Positions 35,408 through 45,903 of a stretch of 64,000 bases of DNA are shown here, in pieces. The stretch is from Streptomyces sp. L2. Lineage in GTDB: Bacteria > Actinomycetota > Actinomycetes > Streptomycetales > Streptomycetaceae. The position numbers and the translations under genes are program-made. Below the pieces are notes generated by a model. That model was not told where the DNA came from. It worked only from the letters and a program-made list of their open reading frames with translations, and searched no databases. Location: positions 4,712,001 through 4,776,000 of the forward strand of contig NZ_QBDT01000001.1 in assembly GCF_004124325.1 (NCBI RefSeq). The letters run 5' to 3'. The stretch's first letter is position 1, and each line of letters opens with the position of its first letter.

Positions 35408-37273
35408 ATGAACCAGGAGCTGGACTGGCTGGTCGACACGATCCTGAAGTTACCTGTCCCGGAACGTCGATCACTCATCTGGGGATACTCGAACCGGGAC
35501 TCGATCCGCGCCCATCTCCGCAGCCTCCAGGCAGACGATCCCGCCGTCTTCCAGGACATCCGGAGCCGGGCGATGCGGGCCGGTGCGGCGGCCCGTCCGT
35601 CGTCCGGCCCCACAGCGCCCCCGGCCCCCTCGCCGGGGACCACGGCCAGGGCGAAGGACGACCCTGCCGGTGCCCCGGGCAGGCGAGCGAGGCGCACCCC
35701 TTCCCCGGCCGCCCCGCAGCCGAGCCCGGCCCCTCCCCAGGGCGACCACGTCGACTTCCGGCACGGCACGTTCTACGGCCCCGTCTCGGGGGCGGAGCAC
35801 CACTACTACAACGGCGGCGAACGCCCCGCCCGCTCCGACCCCGCCGGCTGGCCCACGCTCGCCGACGCCGACCCGATCGCGCTGGGCGTGCGGCGGACCC
35901 GGCGGTTCGACGGGGAGAGCCGGCTGCCGCCGTACGTCGCGCGGGAGGCCGACGCCGGGCTCGCCGAGCGCGTCCGGGCCGGCGGGCCGGTCGTGGTCAC
36001 CGGTGAACCGCTCGCCGGCAAGAGCCGCACGGCATGGGAGGCGCTGCGGGCCGTACTGCCGCCCACGGCCCGGGTGTACGCGCCCTCGCCCGGCGCGGAC
36101 CTGAGCGGACTGCCCGACGCCGTGCGGGGACGCCCGGGCCGGTACGCCCTCTGGCTGGACGAACTGGACGGTTATCTCGGCGAACACGGCCTGGACGCGG
36201 GCCTGCTCGCCCAACTGGCCGCGCTCCGGGTGCCCGTGGTGGCGACGATGAGCGACGAGGCGTACGACAAACACCGCTTCGGCGGGGGGCGCGCCTCGAA
36301 GGCGCTCGGCGGGGTCCCCACCGTGGACCTGCCCCGCCACTGGACCGGGACGGAGCTGACCGCGCTCGCCGGAGCCGGCGACCCGCGACTGCGCGACGCC
36401 CTGGAGCGGCGCGGCGACTGCGGGGTCACCGAGTACCTGGCGGTCGCACCGGAGTTGTGGGACGTCTGGCGGCGCGCGGACCGGGCGCACCGCGCGGGCG
36501 GCCACCCGCTGGGACACCTCCTCGTGCGGGCCGCCGTCGACGCGGCCCGCTGCGGGATATCCGGGCCCGTTCCGGAGGGAATGATCAGCGAGATACTGGA
36601 GGCCTACGAGACCGAGGGGTCCGAGCCGGACTGGGAGTCGGACGACGAGGCGCTCGCCTGGGCCACGGAGAAGCGCCACGGGGTGGCGGCGCTGCTGGAG
36701 AAGCACGAGGACGAGAGCATGTCCGCGTTCGGGTCGCTGATCGCGGACACGGAGGCCGCCCCCGGACCGCCGGAGATACCCGTACCGGTGTGGCTCGTGG
36801 TGACCGAGCACGCCGTCCCGGAGGACGACGAGCCGTTCCCGGCGGCCGTGTCGAGGGCGATGCGCGCGTACTACACGCCCCGCGCCGAGGCGGGGGACGG
36901 TGAAGCCATGGCGATGCTCGGAGCGCTCGCCCGGAATGAGAACGACCGGGCCGGAGCCCTCCACTGGCTGCGGATGGCGGCCGGAAGCGAGATACGCGAC
37001 GCGCAGATGGCCTGCGTCGTGCTGTGCGGCCTCGGCGAGCTCCTGGTCGAGGCCGGTGAGCACGACGAGGCCGCCCGGCATCTGCGCCGAGCGGCCGAGT
37101 GGGGCGACGCCGACGCCGCGTACGACTTGAGCCGCCTGATGCGCGACCGGGCCGACCACTGGCTACGGCAGGCCGCCGACGCCGGGCACACCACGGCGAA
37201 GGCGGAGCTGGCAGGGGGCGCCGAGCCCGACGGGTCCGAAGCGCCCGACTCCACCCATGTCGATACCGTCTAG
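35408..37273 (+). CDS. Conflict-type P-loop NTPase with Sel1-like repeats and a TTA codon
   Basis: The 621-residue protein begins with a small helical domain (residues 1-58, LDWLVDTILKLPVPERRSLI). A Pro/Ala linker and a linker-like DFRHGTFYGPVSGAEHHYYN follow. Such HGTFYGPV-type linkers join effector-associated domains to NTPases in Streptomyces conflict proteins (recalled pattern). The P-loop is GEPLAGKSRT at 199-208 and the acidic Walker B is LWLDELD near 250. The C-terminal 150 residues form Sel1/TPR-like helices (AMAMLGALARNENDRAGALHW, DADAAYDLSRLMRD). Codon 15 is TTA (35450-35452), so translation needs bldA tRNA. No effector nuclease or protease domain is recognised. Confidence 0.65.
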   Translation: MNQELDWLVDTILKLPVPERRSLIWGYSNRDSIRAHLRSLQADDPAVFQDIRSRAMRAGAAARPSSGPTAPPAPSPGTTARAKDDPAGAPGRRARRTPSPAAPQPSPAPPQGDHVDFRHGTFYGPVSGAEHHYYNGGERPARSDPAGWPTLADADPIALGVRRTRRFDGESRLPPYVAREADAGLAERVRAGGPVVVTGEPLAGKSRTAWEALRAVLPPTARVYAPSPGADLSGLPDAVRGRPGRYALWLDELDGYLGEHGLDAGLLAQLAALRVPVVATMSDEAYDKHRFGGGRASKALGGVPTVDLPRHWTGTELTALAGAGDPRLRDALERRGDCGVTEYLAVAPELWDVWRRADRAHRAGGHPLGHLLVRAAVDAARCGISGPVPEGMISEILEAYETEGSEPDWESDDEALAWATEKRHGVAALLEKHEDESMSAFGSLIADTEAAPGPPEIPVPVWLVVTEHAVPEDDEPFPAAVSRAMRAYYTPRAEAGDGEAMAMLGALARNENDRAGALHWLRMAAGSEIRDAQMACVVLCGLGELLVEAGEHDEAARHLRRAAEWGDADAAYDLSRLMRDRADHWLRQAADAGHTTAKAELAGGAEPDGSEAPDSTHVDTV

Positions 37274-37275
37274 GA

Positions 37276-38583
37276 GTGACCCACCAGCCCCACCAGCCCC
37301 ACCAGCCCCACCAGCCCCACCCCCCGGCCCCCGGCGGCCCCGCCCCCGACCTCTTCACCTGGGAGTTCGCCACCGACCCCTACCCGGCCTACGCCTGGCT
37401 GCGCGAGCACGCCCCCGTGCACCGCACCCGGCTGCCCAGCGGCGTGGAGGCCTGGCTGGTCACGCGGTACGCCGACGCCAAGCAGGCCCTCGCCGACCAG
37501 CGGCTGAGCAAGAACCCGGCGCACCACGACGAACCCGCGCACGCCAAGGGCAAGACCGGCATCCCGGGGGAGCGCAAGGCCGAGCTGATGACGCATCTGC
37601 TGAACATCGACCCGCCGGACCACACCCGGCTCAGGCGGCTGGTCAGCAAGGCGTTCACCCCGCGCCGGGTCGCCGAGTTCGCGCCGCGCGTGCAGGAGCT
37701 GACCGACCGGCTCATCGACGGGTTCGCCGCGACGGGCTCCGCCGACCTCATCCACGAGTTCGCGTTCCCCCTCCCCATCTACGCCATCTGCGACCTGCTC
37801 GGCGTCCCGCGCGAGGACCAGGACGACTTCCGCGACTGGGCCGGCATGATGATCCGGCACGGCGGAGGACCCCGCGGCGGCGTCGCGCGGTCGGTGAAGA
37901 AGATGCGCGGCTACCTCGCCGAGCTGATCCACAAGAAGCGCGAGGCGCTGCCCGCCGAACCCGCCCCGGGCGAGGACCTGATCTCCGGCCTCATCCGCGC
38001 CTCCGACCACGGCGAGCACCTCACCGAGAACGAGGCCGCCGCCATGGCCTTCATCCTCCTCTTCGCCGGCTTCGAGACCACCGTCAACCTCATCGGCAAC
38101 GGCACCTACGCCCTGCTCACCCACCCCGGACAGCGCCGGCGGCTCCAGGACTCCCTGGCCCGTGGCGAATCGGGACTGCTGGAGACCGGCATCGAGGAAC
38201 TCCTGCGCTACGACGGCCCCGTGGAGCTGGCGACCTGGCGGTTCGCGACCCGGCCGCTCAGCATCGGCGGGGAGGACATCGCCGCCGGCGACCCGGTCCT
38301 CGTCGTGCTGGCCGCCGCCGACCGGGACCCGGAGCGGTTCGCCGACCCGGACGTCCTCGACCTCTCCCGTGCCGACAACCAGCACCTCGGCTACGGCCAC
38401 GGCATCCACTACTGTCTCGGCGCCCCGCTCGCCCGGCTGGAGGGCCGGGCCGCGCTCGCCACCCTCCTCACCCGCCTCCCCGACCTGCGGCTCGCCGCCG
38501 ATCCGGCCGAGTTGCGCTGGCGCGGCGGGCTCATCATGCGCGGACTGCGCACGCTGCCCGTGGAGTTCACGTCGGCCTCGTGA
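37276..38583 (+). CDS. Cytochrome P450, CYP107 type
   Basis: The 435-residue soluble P450 has I-helix AGFETTVNLIGNG, ExxR in EELLRYDGPVE, and the heme loop LGYGHGIHYCLGAPLARLEG with Cys 380 as iron ligand. The first motif residue is Leu rather than Phe, as in many CYP107s. The extreme N-terminus is a HQP tripeptide repeat coded by 9-bp tandem repeats (37281-37320), poorly conserved in the family. GTG 37276 lies three bases after the previous stop, with TAGGAG overlapping. By position it would correspond to CYP107U1 of S. coelicolor, reported to affect sporulation (recalled). No ferredoxin gene is adjacent. Confidence 0.88.
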   Translation: MTHQPHQPHQPHQPHPPAPGGPAPDLFTWEFATDPYPAYAWLREHAPVHRTRLPSGVEAWLVTRYADAKQALADQRLSKNPAHHDEPAHAKGKTGIPGERKAELMTHLLNIDPPDHTRLRRLVSKAFTPRRVAEFAPRVQELTDRLIDGFAATGSADLIHEFAFPLPIYAICDLLGVPREDQDDFRDWAGMMIRHGGGPRGGVARSVKKMRGYLAELIHKKREALPAEPAPGEDLISGLIRASDHGEHLTENEAAAMAFILLFAGFETTVNLIGNGTYALLTHPGQRRRLQDSLARGESGLLETGIEELLRYDGPVELATWRFATRPLSIGGEDIAAGDPVLVVLAAADRDPERFADPDVLDLSRADNQHLGYGHGIHYCLGAPLARLEGRAALATLLTRLPDLRLAADPAELRWRGGLIMRGLRTLPVEFTSAS

Positions 38584-38762
38584 ACTCGGGGGCACGACAC
38601 CGCCGTAGCGCAAACATGACGCGCGCTCACCTCTGTGATCTTCACGTGATCTGCGCGGCATTAACTTGTGACAAGTGATCGTATGCCGATACGTTCACCC
38701 CTCAGCGTGGCGCCCCAGCTTCACCGCCGCGCCGCTCCTGTTGTCACCCGAAAGGCTCCCGC

Positions 38763-39878
38763 ATGCTCTCCGGGAACGGTCGTCACCGTCGCCCCCGTCA
38801 GGCTCCGGCCATCCTCGTCGCGGCAGGAGTGACCGGCTCCGCCCTCGCCCTCCCGCTGCTCGGCGCCGCGAGCGCCCACGCGGCGGACGGCACCACGTGG
38901 GACAAGGTGGCCGAGTGCGAGAGCGGCGGTTCCTGGAGCGCGAACCCGGGCAACGGCTACTACGGCGGGCTGCAGATGTCCCAGGAGGACTGGGACAAGT
39001 ACGGCGGCGACCAGTACGCCTCCAGCCCCGACCTGGCCAGCCGCTCGCAGCAGATCGCCGTCGCCGAGAAGATCCTCGACGACCAGGGCACCACTCCCTG
39101 GGCCACCTGCGCCCTGCTCTCCGGGCTGACCTCCGACTCCGGTTCGGTGACCGTGGACCCGGGGAGCGGCGGCTCCGGCGGCTCCGCCGACGCGGGCGAC
39201 TCGTCCGGAACAACCGGTTCCGGTGATTCAGCCGGTACCTCCGATTCATCCGGCCTGCCGGATTCGCCGTCCTCGTCCGACTCCGGCTCCCCGGCCACCC
39301 CCGGCTCGGGCACGGGCACGGGCTCGGACGCCGGCTCCGGAACGGGCTCCTCCACCACGCCGTCCCCCGACGCGGGCAAGGACTCGGGGACGGGCTCGGA
39401 CGCCGACTCCGGCTCCGGTACGCCGTCCGCGTCCGACGGGGCCGGCGGGAGCGACGGCGACAACGGCGGGACCAACACCCCGAAGTCCGACAAGTCGGCA
39501 TCGTCCGACCCGGGGACGTCGCAGGGTGATGACAGTGCGTCCACCGCCACGCCTGGAAGCGGCGACTCGGACAATTCATGGCAGAGTGGCAGCTCTTGGA
39601 GCCTGGTCGACACCGGCGCGCTCAGCAGTGGTGGACGTCACCGCGGGGACAGTGCGGACGAAAGCGTGACAAACGGTCAGGATGACGCCTCGTCCGGCCG
39701 GCACGCCTCCCGTGACGCGAGCACCTACACCGTCCGCGAAGGGGACACGCTCGCCTCCATCGCCGACTCCCTTGACGTCGACGGCGGATGGCACGCTCTC
39801 TACGCGACCAATAAGAAGGCGATCGGAACCGACCCGAACCACATCGCCCCCGGTCAGACCCTGCGAGTCGGGGCGTAA
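38763..39878 (+). CDS. rpfA: Resuscitation-promoting-factor-like muralytic enzyme with LysM
   Basis: The 371-residue secreted enzyme cleaves peptidoglycan glycan strands and helps spores germinate and resume growth. Signal peptide to about residue 40 (ending ASAHAADG); Rpf lysozyme-like domain TTWDKVAECESGGSWSANPG with catalytic Glu in ECESGG; then a Ser/Gly/Asp-rich linker of about 160 residues. A C-terminal LysM domain (YTVREGDTLASIADSLDV, LYATNKKAIG) ends the chain. The 179-bp leader shows no ydaO riboswitch. It forms a tandem pair with the next gene. The symbol is given by family, not by confirmed orthology. Confidence 0.9.
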   Translation: MLSGNGRHRRPRQAPAILVAAGVTGSALALPLLGAASAHAADGTTWDKVAECESGGSWSANPGNGYYGGLQMSQEDWDKYGGDQYASSPDLASRSQQIAVAEKILDDQGTTPWATCALLSGLTSDSGSVTVDPGSGGSGGSADAGDSSGTTGSGDSAGTSDSSGLPDSPSSSDSGSPATPGSGTGTGSDAGSGTGSSTTPSPDAGKDSGTGSDADSGSGTPSASDGAGGSDGDNGGTNTPKSDKSASSDPGTSQGDDSASTATPGSGDSDNSWQSGSSWSLVDTGALSSGGRHRGDSADESVTNGQDDASSGRHASRDASTYTVREGDTLASIADSLDVDGGWHALYATNKKAIGTDPNHIAPGQTLRVGA

Positions 39879-40010
39879 GCGGACGCGGGGCAGGGGCAGT
39901 TGGCGCCCCGCTTCGCCCGGTGATGTCCGTTTTGGTGAAAGTGTGGGATGAGTCTCAGAAGCCCTGATCGTCTTTGAAATTCCCCGGATCGCGTGTCTAC
40001 GGTCAGGACC

Positions 40011-40240
40011 GCTCGTCACCACGAGCCCCGGCAGTCGCAACGCCGAATCCTGCCAGCGGTTGCCCGGGAACAGTCGTCGCGTCATGCGCCGCAGGCAGGA
40101 GCGGGGGACCCAAGGTAAGTGCCGGGCCCAGCAGTTGAGCTGGGACCGGCTGGGGGTGAAGCCGCACGCCGCGAAAGCGGGCGTGCGGCCGGGCAACTCA
40201 ACCGGCCCGAACCCGACAGCTCACCTCGCAGGCGTCGGTG
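40011..40240 (+). promoter_or_regulatory. ydaO-yuaA (c-di-AMP) riboswitch
   Basis: The leader of the second rpf gene carries the conserved blocks of the ydaO class in order. They are GCTCGTCACCACGAGCCCCG, CGCAACGCCGAATCCTGCC, GGCAGGAGCGGGGGACCCA, GGGGGTGAAGCCGC, GGGCAACTC...CCCGACAGCTCACCTCG and the closing pair with 5' sequences. In actinobacteria this class sits upstream of rpf/lytic genes and turns them off when c-di-AMP is high. It ends 14 bp before the ATG. Confidence 0.92.
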
Positions 40241-40241
40241 A

Positions 40242-40958
<717 letters not shown>

Positions 40959-40987
40959 GCAGCGGCCCGCCCCCGTCCCCACGGGTT

Positions 40988-41041
40988 CCCCGCCCCGGTG
41001 CGTCTTCCCCCGTACGCACCGGGGCGGGGTCTGTTCTGTTC
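40988..41041 (+). terminator. Strong intrinsic terminator after the second rpf gene
   Basis: CCCCGCCCCGGTGCGT (40988-41003) pairs perfectly over 16 bp with ACGCACCGGGGCGGGG (41014-41029), followed by TCTGTTCTGTTC. This is the classical stem plus T-rich tail, 30 bp after the stop codon. Confidence 0.9.
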
Positions 41042-41062
41042 GCCCCGGTCTCCCGCCCGCCC

Positions 41063-41250
41063 GGCCGCCTGCCCGACCGCCCGGCCGTCTCCCCGGCCGA
41101 CCATCCGCCGGCCGTCTGCGCGACCGACCGCCCGCCGGCCGTCTGCGCGACCGACCGTCCGTCGGCCGTCTGCGCGACCGTCCGTCCGTCGGCCGTCTCC
41201 CCGGCCGACCATCCGCCGGCCGTCTGCGCGACCGACCGTCGGCCGCCTGC
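41063..41250. repeat. 27-bp tandem repeat between rpf and eno
   Basis: GGCCGTCT starts at 41083, 41110, 41137, 41164, 41191 and 41218, exactly 27 bp apart. Related GGCCGCCT boxes lie at 41063 and 41241. Units alternate between a CCCCGGCCGACCATCCGCC and a GCGCGACCGACCGTCCGTC form. A minus-strand frame gives a repeating GRADGRR peptide, but it has no start signal and runs antisense into rpf; I do not call it a gene. Confidence 0.85.
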
Positions 41251-41390
41251 CCGCCCCTTTCCCGTGCCCCGTGCACCGACCCTTTGTTCCGGTGGTGAAC
41301 AATGGGTACGGTCTCCCTGTCCACGGGACGGTCGGTCGGTGGCCGACGCGCCCGGGACGGTTAGGCTCTAGTCGCAAGGCACCGCCGTAA

Positions 41391-42740
<1,350 letters not shown>

Positions 42741-42807
42741 GCCCGGGCCGAACAACGCGCCCGGGCCACCCGTCCGGGAAACCCGGCGCGAGGCTTAGCC
42801 AGTCGTC

Positions 42808-42852
42808 CGTACGTCCCCGGACCCGGTCCCGTACCGTGTCCGGGGACGTACG
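42808..42852. terminator. Perfect inverted repeat between eno and ftsB-like gene
   Basis: CGTACGTCCCCGGA (42808-42821) matches TCCGGGGACGTACG (42839-42852) as a 14-bp perfect inverted repeat with a 17-bp spacer. It lies 67 bp after the eno stop and 29 bp before the next start. It could be the eno terminator or an operator for the downstream gene. No T-tract follows. Confidence 0.6.
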
Positions 42853-42881
42853 TACGTGTGAAAGGGGAGGCGGAGAGCGAG

Positions 42882-43358
42882 ATGCCCACCAAGGACCGGG
42901 ACCGTTTCTCCACCGCGACCAGGCTGCGGGTGCTCGGCGAGCAGACGGCGGCCCGGGTCTACCGCTCCCAGACCAAGCGGCAGGCCCGGCGCTCCCGGCT
43001 CACCGGCCGCGCGGCTCTGCTCGCCCTGGTGCTCTGCTCGATGATCGTCGCCCTGGCCTATCCGATGCGGCAGTACGTCTCCCAGCGCGCCGAGATCGCC
43101 GACGTGCAGAAGCAGCAGGACCAGGCCCGGGAACGCGTCGAGCAGCTGCGCGACCTCAAGGCCCGCTGGCAGGACGACGCCTACGCCGAGCAGCAGATCC
43201 GCAAGCGGCTGCACTACGTGCGGCCCGGGGAGACCGGGTACACGGTCGCCGGCCAGGGCGCGGCCCAGCAGTCCCGCACCGACCTCAGGGCCGCCCGCCG
43301 GCCCTGGTACGCGAACGTCTGGGACGGGGTCGACCGGTCCGACGCCTCCGACCGGTGA
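42882..43358 (+). CDS. FtsB/DivIC-type septum formation initiator
   Basis: The 158-residue bitopic membrane protein is part of the cell-division subcomplex with FtsL and FtsQ. It has a basic cytoplasmic N-terminus, one helix (GRAALLALVLCSMIVALAYP) and a coiled coil (YVSQRAEIADVQKQQDQARE) in the extracytoplasmic space. A conserved WQDDAYAEQQIRKRLHYVRPGE follows, typical of this family. ATG 42882 with GGAG upstream is preferred to GTG 42858. It sits in the eno-ftsB-DUF501-ppx order conserved in actinobacteria. Confidence 0.9.
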   Translation: MPTKDRDRFSTATRLRVLGEQTAARVYRSQTKRQARRSRLTGRAALLALVLCSMIVALAYPMRQYVSQRAEIADVQKQQDQARERVEQLRDLKARWQDDAYAEQQIRKRLHYVRPGETGYTVAGQGAAQQSRTDLRAARRPWYANVWDGVDRSDASDR

Positions 43359-43419
43359 CCCGGCCCGCCCCGGCCGGCGTCCCGCACAGCAACCCGTAGA
43401 AAGCCATCCGAAAGCAGTC

Positions 43420-43962
43420 ATGGACACCCCTCCGCCGCCCACCGGGCGCACCGAACCGACCGACGCGGACGTCGCGGCCTTCCAGCAGCAGCTCGGCCGT
43501 CCGCCACGGGGCCTCAGGGCGATCGCCCACCGCTGCCCCTGCGGCCAACCGGACGTCGTCGAGACGGCGCCCCGCCTGCCCGACGGCACGCCGTTCCCGA
43601 CGACGTACTACCTGACCTGCCCGCGCGCCGCCTCGGCCATCGGCACGCTGGAGGCGAACGGGGTCATGAAGGAGATGACGGAACGGCTCCAGAGCGACCC
43701 GGAGCTGGCCGCCGCCTACCGCGCCGCGCACGAGGACTACATCCGGCGCCGGGACGAGATCGAGGTGCTGGCCGGCTTCCCGAGCGCGGGCGGCATGCCC
43801 GACCGGGTGAAGTGCCTGCACGTCCTGGTGGCCCACTCGCTGGCCGCCGGGCCGGGCGTGAACCCGCTCGGCGACGAGGCGATCGCGATGCTGCCCGAGT
43901 GGTGGGCGAAGGGCGCTTGCGTGACGCTCCCCGAGGACGACCGGAAGGAGACCGACCGGTGA
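43420..43962 (+). CDS. DUF501 protein
   Basis: The 180-residue cytoplasmic protein has the DUF501 marks: LGRPPRGLRAIAHRCPCGQP with a Cys pair, PFPTTYYLTCPR, and MPDRVKCLHVLVAHSLAAGPGVNP with HxLVAH. The function is not known. It is always next to ppx in actinobacteria and its stop overlaps the ppx start by four bases (GTGA), so the products probably act in one process. The two conserved Cys/His clusters could bind a metal; that is inference. Confidence 0.9.
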   Translation: MDTPPPPTGRTEPTDADVAAFQQQLGRPPRGLRAIAHRCPCGQPDVVETAPRLPDGTPFPTTYYLTCPRAASAIGTLEANGVMKEMTERLQSDPELAAAYRAAHEDYIRRRDEIEVLAGFPSAGGMPDRVKCLHVLVAHSLAAGPGVNPLGDEAIAMLPEWWAKGACVTLPEDDRKETDR

Positions 43963-44912
43963 CCCGGGTCGCCGCCGTCGACTGCGGTACGAACTCCATC
44001 CGGCTCCTCGTCGCCGACGCCAACCCGGAGACGGGCGAACTCGTCGACCTGGACCGGCGCATGACGATCGTGCGGCTCGGCCAGGGCGTCGACCGCACCG
44101 GGCGGCTCGCCCCCGAGGCCCTGGAGCGCACCTTCGCCGCCTGCCGCGAGTACGCGCGGATCATCAAGGAGCACGGCGCCGAACGCCTCCGCTTCGTCGC
44201 CACCTCCGCCTCCCGCGACGCCGAGAACCGGGACGACTTCGTGCGCGGGGTCCTCGACATCCTCGGCGTCGAGCCCGAGGTCATCACCGGCGACCAGGAG
44301 GCCGAGTTCTCCTTCACCGGCGCCACCAAGGAACTCACCGGCCGCACCGACCTGGCCACGCCCTACCTGGTCGTCGACATCGGCGGCGGCTCCACCGAGT
44401 TCGTCGTCGGCGACGAGCACGTGCGCGCCGCCCGCTCCGTGGACGTCGGCTGCGTCCGCATGACCGAACGGCACCTCGTGCACGAGGGCGCCGTGACCGA
44501 CCCGCCCACCGAGGAGCAGATCGCCGCCATGAAGGCGGACATCGAGGCCGCCCTCGACCTCGCCGAGCGGACCGTCCCGCTGCGCGAGGCCCGCACCCTG
44601 GTCGGCCTGGCCGGCTCGGTCACCACGGTCTCCGCGATCGCCCAGGACCTCCCCGAGTACGACTCCGAGCGCATCCACCACTCCCGCGTCTCCCGCGACC
44701 GCGTCCGCGAGATCACCGACTGGCTCCTGCGCTCCACCCACGCCGAGCGTTCCGCCGTCCCGTCCATGCACCCGGGCCGGGTCGACGTCATCGGCGCGGG
44801 CGCCCTGGTCCTGCTGACCATCATGGAACGCACCGGCGCCGAAGAGGTCGTCGTCAGCGAACACGACATCCTGGACGGCATCGCCTGGTCCGTGGCCCGG
44901 CAGACGCCCTGA
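43959..44912 (+). CDS. ppx: Exopolyphosphatase / GppA family phosphatase
   Basis: The 317-residue protein belongs to the ASKHA-fold Ppx/GppA family, which hydrolyses inorganic polyphosphate or pppGpp. Motifs: AVDCGTNSIRLLVAD at the N-terminus, RFVATSASRDAENRDDF, the catalytic glutamate area GDQEAEFSFTGA, and VVDIGGGSTEFVVGDEH. It is the short single-domain-pair form found in actinobacteria. GTG 43959 overlaps the DUF501 stop. Which substrate is used cannot be decided from sequence. Confidence 0.93.
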   Translation: MTRVAAVDCGTNSIRLLVADANPETGELVDLDRRMTIVRLGQGVDRTGRLAPEALERTFAACREYARIIKEHGAERLRFVATSASRDAENRDDFVRGVLDILGVEPEVITGDQEAEFSFTGATKELTGRTDLATPYLVVDIGGGSTEFVVGDEHVRAARSVDVGCVRMTERHLVHEGAVTDPPTEEQIAAMKADIEAALDLAERTVPLREARTLVGLAGSVTTVSAIAQDLPEYDSERIHHSRVSRDRVREITDWLLRSTHAERSAVPSMHPGRVDVIGAGALVLLTIMERTGAEEVVVSEHDILDGIAWSVARQTP

Positions 44913-45083
44913 GCGGGGCGCCGGACTCAGGGTCGGTGTCCACCTGAGGTATGACACGGCGGGCTTCTGTCCGACCCGAGTCGCCCCCCGGAACCGGAAC
45001 TGCGGCTGACTTCACGGGCGGTTGCGGCCGGGACGATGGAACGGTCCCCAGGAACCGCGTCGTCCCGACAGGAGCACCCGCCC

Positions 45084-45854
45084 GTGACCACCACCCCCAC
45101 CGCCGGCCGGACCATCACCGTGGCCGCCCGAGCCACGGAGCTGTCGAAGATCTACGGGCAGGGCGAGACCCAGGTCGTCGCCCTGGACCGGGTCTCCGTC
45201 GACTTCCGGCAGGCCGAGTTCACCGCGATCATGGGCCCCTCCGGTTCCGGCAAGTCCACGCTGATGCACTGCGTGGCCGGACTGGACAGCTTCTCCTCCG
45301 GTTCCGTGCGCATCGGCGAGACCGAACTGGGCTCCCTGAAGGACAAGCAGCTGACCAAGCTGCGCCGGGACAAGATCGGGTTCATCTTCCAGGCGTTCAA
45401 CCTGCTGCCGACCCTGACCGCCCTGGAGAACATCACCCTCCCCATGGACATCGCGGGCCGCAAGCCCGACAAGGCCTGGCTGGACCAGGTGATCGCCATG
45501 ATCGGGCTGTCCGACCGGCTCGGACACCGACCGTCCCAGCTGTCCGGCGGCCAGCAGCAGCGCGTGGCCGTCGCCCGCGCCCTCGCCTCCCGGCCCGAGA
45601 TCATCTTCGGTGACGAGCCGACCGGAAACCTCGACTCCCGCTCCGGCGCCGAGGTCCTCGGCTTCCTGCGCAACTCCGTGCGCGAACTGGGCCAGACGGT
45701 CGTCATGGTGACCCACGACCCGGTGGCGGCGGCGTACGCCGACCGCGTGGTGTTCCTCGCGGACGGCCGGATCGTCGACGAGGTCTTCGAACCGACCTCG
45801 GAGGCGGTGCTGGACCGCATGAAGCGGTTCGACGCCAAGGGCCGTACGAGCTGA
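45084..45854 (+). CDS. ABC transporter ATPase, MacB/LolD type (system 2)
   Basis: The 256-residue ATPase has Walker A GPSGSGKST, FIFQAFNLLPTLTALENI, signature LSGGQQQRVAVARAL, Walker B IIFGDEPTGNLDS and H-loop VTHDP. Long identical stretches are shared with the ATPase at 17501, showing a duplicated transporter within about 27 kb. GTG 45084 with AGGAG upstream is chosen over ATG 45036, whose extension has no conservation with the paralogue. The permease begins 49 bp downstream, so unlike system 1 there is no overlap. Confidence 0.92.
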   Translation: MTTTPTAGRTITVAARATELSKIYGQGETQVVALDRVSVDFRQAEFTAIMGPSGSGKSTLMHCVAGLDSFSSGSVRIGETELGSLKDKQLTKLRRDKIGFIFQAFNLLPTLTALENITLPMDIAGRKPDKAWLDQVIAMIGLSDRLGHRPSQLSGGQQQRVAVARALASRPEIIFGDEPTGNLDSRSGAEVLGFLRNSVRELGQTVVMVTHDPVAAAYADRVVFLADGRIVDEVFEPTSEAVLDRMKRFDAKGRTS

Positions 45855-45903
45855 CGCCGGACCGAGCCCCCCCCGGTCGCGACCTCCCGAAAGCAGACAC
45901 CCC

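Noticed and set aside
38584..38762. ydaO riboswitch upstream of the first rpf gene
   Set aside because: None of the conserved ydaO blocks was found in this 179-bp gap.
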